This document shows, one piece after another, positions 9,093 to 18,234 of a DNA stretch of 64,000 nucleotides. The DNA is from Cognataquiflexum gelatinilyticum (GTDB lineage: Bacteria > Bacteroidota > Bacteroidia > Cytophagales > Cyclobacteriaceae), in the NCBI RefSeq assembly GCF_024813435.1, contig NZ_JANAEZ010000002.1, positions 620,001 through 684,000 of the forward strand. Direction: 5' to 3'. How positions within the stretch are numbered: position 1 is the first letter of the stretch; the number at the start of each line of letters is the position of its first letter. Made by a program: the position numbers and the translations under genes. The notes below the pieces were generated by a model. That model was given only the letters and a program-made list of their open reading frames with translations. It was not told where the DNA came from and did no database searches.

Positions 9093-10711
9093 TGGCACTT
9101 TACTTCATCAAATCCGCGGTCTGCCTACTTCTCCTTCTGTTGTTTCACCGTTTGGTGTTGCAGAAAGAGGCCATGTATCATTTCAACAGGTTTTACCTCC
9201 TGTTTTCAGTGGTGGTGTCATTCCTGATACCCTTGATTACCATTGAAGTTGCTGCCACACAGCCGCTGTTTGAACCTGAAGTGCCAACCGAATTTGTACC
9301 TGCCGTGGAAAGCTTGGAAATGCAGCCGGTCGTTTCCCAAGCCGAAAAAAGCTTAGATTGGAAGCTGGTCCTGATCCTTTTTTATGGGTTGATCACATTT
9401 GCATTGTTGGTCCGGTTTATAAGGAACATCAACATTTTATTTGAAAAAGTAAACCGGAATGTTTTGATCAAATACCGGGGGGAAAACCTCGTGATGCTCC
9501 ATGAAGATTGCCCTCCCTTTTCTTTTTTGAAATATATTTTTGTCTCCCATTCAGATTTTGAAAGCGGAAAATTTACGGATGCGATACTGATTCATGAGTC
9601 CACCCACGTGCAGGAAAAGCACAGTTGGGATAACCTTTTGGTCGAATTTCTTTTGGTTTTCTTTTGGTTTCACCCAGGATTGTATTGGGTCAAGACCGCC
9701 ATCAAATTGAACCATGAATTTATCGCTGACCAAGCTGCTTTGAAAATGATTCCTGTCGAAAAATATAAACTTGAGCTTTTATCTATGGTTTTGACGGGAC
9801 AAAATTTTGGTTTGGCAAGTAGTTTGAATTTTTCACTCACCAAAAAAAGACTGGAAATGATGAAACATAACACCACAAGATCGATGAAATGGATCAAGAT
9901 TATAGCCTTGCTACCTGTACTCGGGGCTTTGGTTTATTTCGTCAGCGAACGGGTCATTGCCCAGAAAGTTGAAGGAATGCCCAGGACGACGAACTATCTT
10001 GACCTAGGAGAGGATAAAAGAGATGATGTTGACATTCACTTAAATTATATAGAAAGCGATGTAGTATCAGTTGATAACAAGACCTACCCATTGGCCCGGA
10101 CTAGTGAGATTCTCAAACAGGTTCCCAAAAAGGAAAATGGCCTTGTTGCGAGAGTATCAGTAAACCAAGGCATTTCTACCGGAGATGTTTTTGATTTACA
10201 GATGGCGCTTTTTGATAATGGTGTAACCCACGTTGAATTGGTTAAGTCTGAGAAAAAAACAGTTCCTTCCGACTCAATTCCATCAGGGAAAAAAGATTTG
10301 TATTACGAACACACCACCTTTTACATTCAGGATAAAAACGGCAACAAAACCCAGAAATTCTATTCCGATCTTTCTGAATCTGAAAAAGCCAGATTACCAG
10401 AACCACCCCCTGCACCAAAAAAAGCAAATCCAACTTCCGAGACTTTTGAAGGTTGGAAAGATTCCAAAAAGTTTGCCCTTTGGTTAGACGGAATCCACAT
10501 TCCAAACTCTAAATTGGATGAAATGAATGCTTCACAAATTGTACATTTTTTTTCAAGTAAAATTTATAAAAATGCCCTTTCAGAAAGGTTTCCACAGGAT
10601 TACCAAGTATATCTATATACGGATGAAGGGTTCGATAAGGCTTTTGGTCCTAATTCTGATTTACCCATAAAACCTTTGGGAGGGTACACAATTTTGTATA
10701 CTTATGATTAG
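9092..10711 (+). CDS. BlaR1/MecR1-type M56 membrane metalloprotease sensor
   Basis: Peptidase M56 family sensor-transducer translated from an ATG overlapping the blaI stop codon. Transmembrane segments occur near residues 1-20, 36-55 and 93-112, and another follows the protease domain around residue 270. The zinc motif HESTH (about residue 168, within HESTHVQEKHSWD) and HEFIADQAA downstream define the gluzincin protease. The C-terminal ~250 residues would be periplasmic but do not resemble a penicillin-binding sensor domain; they are charged and proline-rich (near 435-450, PEPPPAPKK). The sensed ligand is therefore unlikely to be a beta-lactam in the classical way. It probably inactivates the neighbouring BlaI. 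Confidence 0.9.
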   Translation: MALYFIKSAVCLLLLLLFHRLVLQKEAMYHFNRFYLLFSVVVSFLIPLITIEVAATQPLFEPEVPTEFVPAVESLEMQPVVSQAEKSLDWKLVLILFYGLITFALLVRFIRNINILFEKVNRNVLIKYRGENLVMLHEDCPPFSFLKYIFVSHSDFESGKFTDAILIHESTHVQEKHSWDNLLVEFLLVFFWFHPGLYWVKTAIKLNHEFIADQAALKMIPVEKYKLELLSMVLTGQNFGLASSLNFSLTKKRLEMMKHNTTRSMKWIKIIALLPVLGALVYFVSERVIAQKVEGMPRTTNYLDLGEDKRDDVDIHLNYIESDVVSVDNKTYPLARTSEILKQVPKKENGLVARVSVNQGISTGDVFDLQMALFDNGVTHVELVKSEKKTVPSDSIPSGKKDLYYEHTTFYIQDKNGNKTQKFYSDLSESEKARLPEPPPAPKKANPTSETFEGWKDSKKFALWLDGIHIPNSKLDEMNASQIVHFFSSKIYKNALSERFPQDYQVYLYTDEGFDKAFGPNSDLPIKPLGGYTILYTYD

Positions 10712-10727
10712 ATTTCAAAGAAAGGCA

Positions 10728-11843
10728 TTAACCGCCCTTATTCAATTTCACCATCAATTCATCTGAATACCCTACTTCCACATTTTCTATTTTGCCTGAC
10801 TCATCGATCAGAAAAAAGGTAGGGTAGCCGCTTACACCGTATGCTTCTCCCACCGATTTGGCGTCGATGAGGACAGGAAATGGAACAGTCACTCTTGAAA
10901 CGTATTTCTCCATTTTTTCCTTGGGATCTACGGGATTGATATACAAGGGAACCATGTTGGCTGCAAATTCGAAATTCGGTTTGCTGAATTCTTCCAATGC
11001 GACTTTGCACCAACCGCAATTGATCATTGAGAAGTCAAGCAAAACCTTTTTACCTCTGAAATCTGAAAGTTTGACCGTATTCCCGTCAAGGTCTTTGAGT
11101 TCAAAATCAGGAGCAATTTCGCCTTTAGCCAATATTTTGGGAGATTCTTTGTCAGTCTGTCCATCGATTTTTGAAAGGTAGCCCTTGGGTGGATTGATCC
11201 TCAAAGAGTCTTTAATTGCGGAGAATTCATATTCCTCAAAAACATTTTCAATCAATTGGCTTCTTTTTCCATCGTGGTACAACCTGCGCGATAACAAATT
11301 CACAGTCAGGTTGGCAGGATTGATAAACATGTTGTTTTCTAGGTAAATCTTCTTTTCACTGATCATAGTATCCATTTCTACCCAATAGAAGTTCAGGTGG
11401 GTTTTTCCATTGATTGCCGTGTCCTGTTTATAAATCCATGGTGACTTTTTTAAAAGATTTACAGGAGAAAAATCCAGGTAGGTATTTGAACTCGCAAAAT
11501 TTTCATTTCCAGGTTTGGTTTCCTCTGAATGAATCGTCACAGTGCTGTCCTTGTGATTGATGGTGGTCAATACATCATCCAGATAGGATAATTCTGAATC
11601 TTTTCTCCTGCCTATGTAATTGTATTCAAAAAATATATTTGGATGTTTTTGAAGCTTCAACTCATATAAAAACGTATCGACTTCTCCCAATAAAGGATTT
11701 TCCCACAGCATCACCTGTTTAAAGCTGACTTGCTCTGCAGCATAAAATTTTTCTTTGGCCCCCTGAAAAACCTCCTCAGGAGTTTTTTCTTTAGCACATC
11801 CAAATATCACAAGAGCCAAAAAGAGAAGTAAATAATTTTTCAT
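10728..11843 (-). CDS. TlpA-like thioredoxin-fold lipoprotein
   Basis: Periplasmic membrane-anchored thiol-disulfide protein. The ATG at 11843 gives MKNYLLLFLALVIFGCAKE with a lipobox (FGC). The first ~240 residues form a beta-rich domain common in Bacteroidota TlpA proteins. The C-terminal ~130 residues are an AhpC/TSA-TlpA thioredoxin fold starting at APDFELKDLDG with a CGWC redox motif and the cis-proline region VSGYPTFFLID. It presumably reduces or oxidises exported cysteine proteins. It converges on blaR1 with only 16 bases between, and no terminator is evident. Confidence 0.9.
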   Translation of the reverse strand: MKNYLLLFLALVIFGCAKEKTPEEVFQGAKEKFYAAEQVSFKQVMLWENPLLGEVDTFLYELKLQKHPNIFFEYNYIGRRKDSELSYLDDVLTTINHKDSTVTIHSEETKPGNENFASSNTYLDFSPVNLLKKSPWIYKQDTAINGKTHLNFYWVEMDTMISEKKIYLENNMFINPANLTVNLLSRRLYHDGKRSQLIENVFEEYEFSAIKDSLRINPPKGYLSKIDGQTDKESPKILAKGEIAPDFELKDLDGNTVKLSDFRGKKVLLDFSMINCGWCKVALEEFSKPNFEFAANMVPLYINPVDPKEKMEKYVSRVTVPFPVLIDAKSVGEAYGVSGYPTFFLIDESGKIENVEVGYSDELMVKLNKGG

Positions 11844-12078
11844 AGTCACAACAAGCTGATTTAATGAAATTCAATTTATAAGAAACTGTTTAGTTTAAAA
11901 AATATTTAGTCTTACTTGGTTTATTTTCTCTTTGAATATTTGGCTTCCTGATTTTCTATTTTAGAGTTATCTGAAGAAATTTTATTTTATCCTGATCGCT
12001 AGGAAATCCTTATACGCGGATTTTTGGATATTTGAATCCCCGATTTTGAAAGATTGGAATTTCTTCCAATTTTGCGCC

Positions 12079-13371
12079 ATGCTGGCTTTTTATGGATTGT
12101 TGACTATTGGGGTATTGTTGTTTTTGGTTATTTCCAAAAAAGCCTCGCCTGTGGTAGCGCTGATTTTGGTGCCTCTGATTACGGGTTTAGCGGCTGGATT
12201 TGCTTCTGAATTATCGGCAATGGTGGGAGAGGGGCTCAAAGGCATTGCGCCAACAGCCGTCATGTTTGTTTTTGCCATTTTGTTTTTTGGGGTGCTGATG
12301 GATGCAGGGACTTTTGATCCGATCATTTCCCGGACCTTGCAATTGGCAGGAAATGATCCTGTGAAAATAACCATTGCCACTGCGTTTTTGGCCATGTTGG
12401 TCCATTTGGATGGTTCAGGCGCCACTACCTTCCTCATCGTAATTCCTGCATTGCTTCCAGTCTATGATGCGATGGGAATGAAAAGACTCACACTTGCCAC
12501 TATTGTGGCCATCGCTGCCGGGACGATGAATATCCTGCCTTGGGGAGGTCCCACTATCAGGGCGGCGGCATCTTTGAAAGTGGAGGTGATGGACCTGTTT
12601 TTCCCTATCATGATTCCAGTAATCATTGGATTATTGACCGTATTGGGTATCGCCTTTTACCTTGGCAAAAAGGAAAAAAACAGGCTAGGTACAGAAATGA
12701 TAAAGATGGCTGAGGGATATGCTGCTCTGGAAAAAGACAACAAGCTGATCCGTCCAAAATTATTTTACTTCAACCTTGCTTTGATTCTATTGGCCATTAC
12801 AACCATGATGGCAGCTTGGGCTCCGCCTTATGTGGTATTTATGTTGGCATTTGCTATAGCGATCACAGTCAACTATCCCAAAATGGAAGACCAAAGGCAC
12901 CGCATCGATGCCCATGCCAAATCGGCCTTGCTGATGGCATCCATTCTATTTGGGGCAGGGGTTTTTACAGGAGTTTTAAAAGGAACAGGGATGATGGATG
13001 CCATGGCGGCAGGTATCTCAGACATTTTGCCACAGACTTTGGGGATGCAGCTTCCCCTTATCACGGGGATTTTGGCTATGCCTGCAAGTCTGCTTTTTGA
13101 TCCGGATTCATTTTATTTTGGGATGCTGCCGCTTTTGGCCAATACCGCTGAGACTTTTGGAAGCTCGGGTATTCAAGTGGGAAAAGCTGCGATTTTAGGT
13201 CAGATGACCACTGGTTTTGCCGTAAGTCCTTTGACAGGCTCCACATTTTTGCTGATCGGGTTGGCCGGCGTGGACCTCGGGGAGCATCAGGTCAAGACCA
13301 TCCCTTGGGCTTTTTTGGTTACCTTGGTGATGCTCTCAGTTTCCATTTTGATGGGGGTAATAGTTGTTTAA
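12079..13371 (+). CDS. CitMHS-family citrate/organic acid transporter
   Basis: Inner-membrane secondary transporter of the CitMHS group (metal-citrate:proton symport) with about 11-12 hydrophobic helices. Visible family features are the MVHLDGSGATTFLIVIPALLP helix and the TMNILPWGGPTIRAAA region near residue 160, plus a symmetric second half ending TTGFAVSPLTGSTFLL. The ATG at 12079 places the initiator at the first helix; a TTG 33 bases upstream is an alternative. It is the first gene of a probable three-gene operon with the AtuA pair 9 bases downstream, which suggests uptake of the acid those proteins process. Confidence 0.85.
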   Translation: MLAFYGLLTIGVLLFLVISKKASPVVALILVPLITGLAAGFASELSAMVGEGLKGIAPTAVMFVFAILFFGVLMDAGTFDPIISRTLQLAGNDPVKITIATAFLAMLVHLDGSGATTFLIVIPALLPVYDAMGMKRLTLATIVAIAAGTMNILPWGGPTIRAAASLKVEVMDLFFPIMIPVIIGLLTVLGIAFYLGKKEKNRLGTEMIKMAEGYAALEKDNKLIRPKLFYFNLALILLAITTMMAAWAPPYVVFMLAFAIAITVNYPKMEDQRHRIDAHAKSALLMASILFGAGVFTGVLKGTGMMDAMAAGISDILPQTLGMQLPLITGILAMPASLLFDPDSFYFGMLPLLANTAETFGSSGIQVGKAAILGQMTTGFAVSPLTGSTFLLIGLAGVDLGEHQVKTIPWAFLVTLVMLSVSILMGVIVV

Positions 13372-13380
13372 TTCAGGAAT

Positions 13381-14703
13381 ATGAAAAAATCAATCAGGAT
13401 TGGCAGCGGTGCGGGTTTCTCGGGAGACAGGATAGAACCTGCTCTCATCCTCACCGAAAAGGGCAATCTGGACTACCTGGTGCTGGAATGTCTTGCCGAA
13501 AGGACCATTGCCTTGGCACAAAAGCAAAAGCAAATCAACCCCTCACTTGGTTATGATCCACTGCTTGAACGAAGGATAGAAGGACTGTTGCCCTTACTGG
13601 TAAAGCACCGTACACGTTTGGTTACTAATATGGGTGCAGCCAATCCTTTGGCCGCAGGAAATAAAATCATTGAAATTGCCAAAAAGCAAGGACTGAAAGT
13701 GAAAGTTGCCGTGGTGCTTGGTGACGATGTTTTGTCACTTTTGGATCCAGAAGAAAACTGCCTCGAAACGGGTTTACCGCTCCAGTCTCATGGCAAAATC
13801 GTCTCTGCCAATGCCTATTTGGGAATTGACGCGTTATTGCCTGCTTTGCAATCCGAGGCGGATATAATTCTGACCGGAAGGGTTGCGGATCCTTCACTTT
13901 TTTTGGCTCCGATGGTGCATGAGTTTTCTTGGGATAGCAATAATCCTGTGTTGATGGGAAAAGGAACTGTCATTGGGCATTTGTTGGAATGCGCAGGACA
14001 GATCACGGGTGGATATTTTGCAGATCCTGTCAGCAAGCCTGTTGATGGGCTGGAAAACCTTGGATTTCCATTTGCTGACATTCTCGACAACGGAACGGCT
14101 ACCATCTCCAAAGTACCAGGAACAGGAGGGAAGGTAAGTGTCCAAACAGCCAAGGAACAGATTTTGTACGAAGTCATTGATCCTGGTAATTATATTACGC
14201 CTGATGTGGTGGCAGATTTCAAGGAAGTTACTATTGATCAAATTGAAAATGATACAATACAGATCTCTGGAGGAAGCGGCAAATCCAAACCTGAAAAACT
14301 CAAAGTCAGTGTAGGTTATGAAGCAGGATTTGTGGGTGAAGGGGAGATTTCCTATGCAGGTGCCAATGCCTTGACAAGGGCCAAATTAGCCGGGGTCATC
14401 ATTGAAAAACGGATCGGCCACCTGTATCCTGAATTCCGAATCGACTACATCGGTCTGAATTCACTCCATGGTACTGATTTTGGAAACGTAACCACTCCCT
14501 ATGAGATCAGGCTGAGGGTCTCAGGAAAATCCAAGGACCAAAAAACTGCGGCACTTATCGGTGAAGAGGTCGAAGCACTTTATACCAACGGGCCTGCAGG
14601 GGGAGGGGGAGCAAGGAAAAGCGTCCGGGAACTTTTAGGAGTAGTGTCAGTTTTGATGGACCGGAACAAGGTCAAAACAACTTTTGAAATTTTAGAATCA
14701 TGA
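13381..14703 (+). CDS. AtuA family protein (DUF1446)
   Basis: A 440-residue member of the acyclic terpene utilisation AtuA/DUF1446 family. Features are the N-terminal RIGSGAGFSGDR motif, TNMGAANPLAAG near residue 83, DIILTGRVADPS near residue 160, and a glycine-rich GPAGGGGARK loop near the C-terminus. AtuA is required for citronellol/geraniol breakdown in Pseudomonas, but its reaction is not established. Here it sits 9 bases after a citrate-type transporter and overlaps the next gene by 4 bases (ATGA), so the three are almost surely co-transcribed. That context suggests handling of a hydroxy or tricarboxylic acid rather than a terpene. Confidence 0.85.
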   Translation: MKKSIRIGSGAGFSGDRIEPALILTEKGNLDYLVLECLAERTIALAQKQKQINPSLGYDPLLERRIEGLLPLLVKHRTRLVTNMGAANPLAAGNKIIEIAKKQGLKVKVAVVLGDDVLSLLDPEENCLETGLPLQSHGKIVSANAYLGIDALLPALQSEADIILTGRVADPSLFLAPMVHEFSWDSNNPVLMGKGTVIGHLLECAGQITGGYFADPVSKPVDGLENLGFPFADILDNGTATISKVPGTGGKVSVQTAKEQILYEVIDPGNYITPDVVADFKEVTIDQIENDTIQISGGSGKSKPEKLKVSVGYEAGFVGEGEISYAGANALTRAKLAGVIIEKRIGHLYPEFRIDYIGLNSLHGTDFGNVTTPYEIRLRVSGKSKDQKTAALIGEEVEALYTNGPAGGGGARKSVRELLGVVSVLMDRNKVKTTFEILES

Positions 14704-15005
14704 TCAAACTTTCCAAAATAGCTCACAGCCGGGCAGGAGATAAAGGAAATATCCTGATGCTTTCTCTCATTCCTTTTGAGGAAAAGCATTATGGATTGTT
14801 GTTGGAGAAAGTAACTGCCGAAAAGGTAAAAGAACATCTTTCACATCTGATTAAGGGTGAGGTGATCCGCTATGAAATTCCAGGGATTCATGCCTTACAA
14901 TTTACCTGCTATCAGGCTTTGGGGCCGGGTGTGACCACTTCTCTGGCCTTGGATGCCCATGGGAAATCTCTGAGTTATGCCCTATTGGAAATGGAGATTG
15001 AGTAG
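14700..15005 (+). CDS. AtuA-associated small protein (AtuA C-terminal/ferredoxin-fold-like)
   Basis: A 101-residue protein matching the small domain fused to, or encoded behind, AtuA in many genomes. Its start KIAHSRAGDKGNILMLSLIP is the conserved feature (HSRAGDKGN). It overlaps AtuA by 4 bases (ATGA), indicating translational coupling and probably a stable complex. In some organisms both parts form one polypeptide. There is no cofactor motif and the biochemical role is unknown. Confidence 0.85.
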   Translation: MIKLSKIAHSRAGDKGNILMLSLIPFEEKHYGLLLEKVTAEKVKEHLSHLIKGEVIRYEIPGIHALQFTCYQALGPGVTTSLALDAHGKSLSYALLEMEIE

Positions 15006-15101
15006 TGCCAAAAGATAAAATTTAGATTTTCTAATTTTTTTCAAATCGTCATACCAATCAAAAGTTTACCATCATTTCATCTACTTTTTTCCGAAGGAAG
15101 A

Positions 15102-16799
15102 TTATTTTCCTGCCTGCTCTATTTTACTCCTTCTTTCCTTAATTGCTTCGACTTTTTCCTTGGTAACGCCAAACACTTTGCCGTCGGCTGCATCCTTCAT
15201 AAAGTCATCGATATAGCGTTGACTGAGTTGGGAGTTGTCCTTGTATTTTGCCCTCAGTGCTTCTAGCCGCTTATGAAGATCTTCCCTGATCTCGGCATAG
15301 GCCGGATCTTGGTAGACATTGCGGAGCTCCATGGGATCATTTTTACGGTCGATCAGTTCCCATTGGTCTTCTACATAGTAGTAATGGATCAGCTTGTACT
15401 CCTTTGTCACGATGGCATAATGACGGTTGACCATGTGCTCCGCGGGGTATTCGTAGTAATGATAGTACACGGCATCCCTTGTCCATTTCTCTTGCTGTCC
15501 TGTGAGAAGCGGAACCAAGCTTTCCCCCTGCATGTCCTCCGGTGCTTGGACGCCTGCAGCCTCCAAGAATGTCTGGGCAAAATCAAGGTTTTGAACCAGT
15601 TCATCTGAGCGGGTACCGGCCTTCACCTGCCCCGGCCAAGCCACCAAAAGCGGGGTTTTGAAAGATTCATCATAGATGAAGCGCTTGTCATACCAGCCGT
15701 GCTCCCCCAAATAAAAACCCTGATCCGAAGTATAGACGATGATGGTATTCTCCATCAGGTCATTGGCTTCAAGGTAATCGAGAAGCCTTCCGACATTTTC
15801 GTCAACAGCCTGGATAGTTCCAAGATAATCCTGCATGTACCGTTGGTATTTCCATTTCATCTTGTCCTGATCGGTCATGGAGGGATAAGCTTTTTTGAAG
15901 TCTTCATTGACTTTGGAATAGGCCTTCATGAAACTGGCTTCTTGGGAAGGAGTGAAGCGGCTGTACTCATTTTCATAGCGGCGTTTGTCAAACCCGATTT
16001 CGGGTATCCCCAATTCATCCATCACTTCAGGAAAAACCTTATTGTCCCCCGCCCAACTCATGTGCTTCAGGATATTCATCTCTGCCTCTCCCGCCGGAGA
16101 GGTCCTGCCTGCATAATCATCAAAAAGTGTAGCAGGCTCCGGAAAAGTCCGCGTCGTGAATTCCTCCAAATGACGCTCAGCCATCAGCCAAGACCTGTGT
16201 GGCGCCTTGTGCAGGTACATCAGCATAAAGGGCTGCTCTGCTTTTCGTTCATTTTGGAGCCAATCCAAGGTCATATCCGTCACGATGTCCGTCACATAGC
16301 CGTCTAAGGTGATATTGCCTTCGTTTTTGGTGATAAATTCCGGATTGTAATATGCCCCCTGACCGGGAAGTATTTTGAACTGGTCAAAGCCTTTGGGATT
16401 GTTACCAAAATGGAGTTTGCCAAACATGGCGGTCTGGTAACCTGCCTCCTGAAGGAGCTGTGGAAAGGTCACATTGGTGGTGTCGAAATGGAAATGGTTG
16501 TCCACTTTCCCGTTCATATGGGAATGTTTTCCGGTCAATATGGTGGCCCTGCTTGGCGCACAGATCGAATTTGTCACGCTTGCATTGGTAAAGAGCATGC
16601 CCATTTTTGCAATCCTGTCGATATTGGGAGTCTGGATCAAGCGGTCATCATAGGCGGAGATGGCTTGGTAAGCATGGTCATCCGACATGATAAAAATGAT
16701 GTTGGGGCGCTTTGGAGCCTGCTCTTCTTCCTTCGCAGGATTGCAGCCAATCATGGCGACCGAGATTAAAACCAAAACTAATTTTAATAGTGACTTCAT
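15102..16799 (-). CDS. Secreted S1-family sulfatase lipoprotein
   Basis: Type I sulfatase that should hydrolyse sulfate esters, probably on glycans or aryl substrates, outside the inner membrane. The ATG at 16799 gives a signal with lipobox (VAMIGCNP); the longer in-frame start lacks a signal. The metal-binding MSDDH lies near residue 40. The formylglycine signature CAPSRATILTG lies near residue 84, with cysteine as the residue to be matured, so a formylglycine-generating enzyme is needed elsewhere. TSDQGFYLGEHGWYDKR follows near 370. The length of 565 residues is normal for the family. No carbohydrate-uptake genes adjoin it. Confidence 0.93.
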   Translation of the reverse strand: MKSLLKLVLVLISVAMIGCNPAKEEEQAPKRPNIIFIMSDDHAYQAISAYDDRLIQTPNIDRIAKMGMLFTNASVTNSICAPSRATILTGKHSHMNGKVDNHFHFDTTNVTFPQLLQEAGYQTAMFGKLHFGNNPKGFDQFKILPGQGAYYNPEFITKNEGNITLDGYVTDIVTDMTLDWLQNERKAEQPFMLMYLHKAPHRSWLMAERHLEEFTTRTFPEPATLFDDYAGRTSPAGEAEMNILKHMSWAGDNKVFPEVMDELGIPEIGFDKRRYENEYSRFTPSQEASFMKAYSKVNEDFKKAYPSMTDQDKMKWKYQRYMQDYLGTIQAVDENVGRLLDYLEANDLMENTIIVYTSDQGFYLGEHGWYDKRFIYDESFKTPLLVAWPGQVKAGTRSDELVQNLDFAQTFLEAAGVQAPEDMQGESLVPLLTGQQEKWTRDAVYYHYYEYPAEHMVNRHYAIVTKEYKLIHYYYVEDQWELIDRKNDPMELRNVYQDPAYAEIREDLHKRLEALRAKYKDNSQLSQRYIDDFMKDAADGKVFGVTKEKVEAIKERRSKIEQAGK

Positions 16800-17069
16800 A
16801 ATAGCAGGTTTTTGGGGTTTTTTAAAATTAGGAAAACATTCCTGAAAAGCTTTCGAACATATCGGCAATTACATGGAAGGAATGTTTTTTAAAGATTTTC
16901 GAACAAATGGATAATGTTGCCTGACATCCTTGAATAAACCTTATGTATTTTCCCCATCAGCAATTGTTTGAAAATCGTAATTTTTGCTTTGAAAAAAGTT
17001 AATATTACCATTTCTCATTTGGTAATTTTGTACACTCGAACTAAGTAAAAAGCATTCAAAAACAGGAAC

Positions 17070-17936
17070 ATGACGCAGTATTTCCAAAATATAGGAGAAG
17101 AACCATCGCCAAAACCACAGGAAAGACACTATTTGATTTTTGGTCTTGATAGGTTGGCCTTGAGAAAAGCGATGATCCTTTTGGTGTTCGTTCTATTTAT
17201 AAGTACGGGTGTTTTTGCTCAGGATAATTCCGGAAAAGGACCAAGCTATTTCCGTGGCAATATCAGTGTGACCAACAACGGACTTTCTCTCATTCCGGCA
17301 TTTTCGCTTGGGAGACCGGCAGCGATTTTCGAAATGTCGATGGGCGGCGAAAGGCTGAGTTTCGATCCCGAACTGCGTTTCGCATTGGATGGTAAGCCTT
17401 GGTCTTTTGTCTTTTGGTGGCGGTACAAAATCGTCAAGTCCGGTAAATTTAACCTGCATGTCGGCGCGCATCCTGCCTTTATTTTCACTACTACCATGGA
17501 GCCTGATGCCAATGGTCAGATGGTCGAAACCACCAAGACCCAAAGGTTTTTTGCAGCAGAAATCTCGCCCTCCTACACCATCAGTCCAAAAACCAAACTG
17601 AGTTTTCTCTACCTCGCAGGGAGAAGTTTGGGCAAAGTCCCTTATTCACTCAATCAATTTGTGACCATTGGGCCTTCATTTACCAATATTCCTATTTCCC
17701 AGAAATATTTCTTCAATGCCCGTCCTCAGGTGTTTTACCTCAAGATGAATGAAAAAGATGGATTCTTTGCCAGTTCATCCATGGTCATAGGAAGGAAAAA
17801 TTTTCCGATATCTCTGGGAGGAATTGTCAGTAAAGTGATAGTGTCTGAGATTGAAGTGGACAACTGGATCTGGAACATCAGTCTGATCTATTCCTTCAAC
17901 AATGAATTTGTCAAAAGATCGAATCCGATACTTTAA
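17070..17936 (+). CDS. Predicted outer-membrane beta-barrel protein
   Basis: Not assigned to a named family. A hydrophobic signal peptide (MILLVFVLFISTGVFAQ) ends near residue 51 of the longest reading frame. The rest consists of alternating amphipathic strands (for example PWSFVFWWRYKIV and FNLHVGAHPAFIF) ending in an aromatic strand (WNISLIYSF), as expected for a beta barrel. The ATG at 17070 adds a polar N-terminal extension before the signal. In-frame TTG at 17160 or ATG at 17172 would give a more usual signal peptide, so the start is uncertain. Confidence 0.6.
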   Translation: MTQYFQNIGEEPSPKPQERHYLIFGLDRLALRKAMILLVFVLFISTGVFAQDNSGKGPSYFRGNISVTNNGLSLIPAFSLGRPAAIFEMSMGGERLSFDPELRFALDGKPWSFVFWWRYKIVKSGKFNLHVGAHPAFIFTTTMEPDANGQMVETTKTQRFFAAEISPSYTISPKTKLSFLYLAGRSLGKVPYSLNQFVTIGPSFTNIPISQKYFFNARPQVFYLKMNEKDGFFASSSMVIGRKNFPISLGGIVSKVIVSEIEVDNWIWNISLIYSFNNEFVKRSNPIL

Positions 17937-18080
17937 ATAGATATTAGTGGATACTGGATATTAATTGATATTGGTTGGAGTCAAAGAAGAAATATGGTGG
18001 AAATAAATAGAAATAAAGTTGAAATAGGTTGCGGAACTTAAGCCTCAATTTCTGCCACTCAGGCTTGATGCTTAAAAATT

Positions 18081-18227
18081 ATATCGCCGCAGGCTTATAT
18101 CAATATATATCGCACAGCTTATATCATTTCTATATCGCCGAAGGCTTATATCAATATATTTCGCGCAGCATATATCTTTCAAATATCACCGCAGGCATAT
18201 ATCTATTTCCCCGAAGGCATATATCAT
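18081..18227. repeat. Six imperfect ~25-bp tandem repeats before an AraC gene
   Basis: Six head-to-tail copies of a unit close to ATATCGCCGAAGGCTTATAT occupy the interval, with variants such as ATATCACCGCAGGCATATAT. Each unit has dyad character (ATAT arms around CGCCGAAGGC). The array ends 8 bases before the AraC-type start codon, so it forms most of that gene's 5' region. It could be a multi-site operator or a simple repeat of the kind seen in many Bacteroidota genomes. Confidence 0.75.
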
Positions 18228-18234
18228 TAAAAAC

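Noticed and set aside
15699..16307. 202-codon plus-strand frame opposite the sulfatase
   Set aside because: Antisense shadow of conserved sulfatase sequence; it has no signal, motif or promoter.
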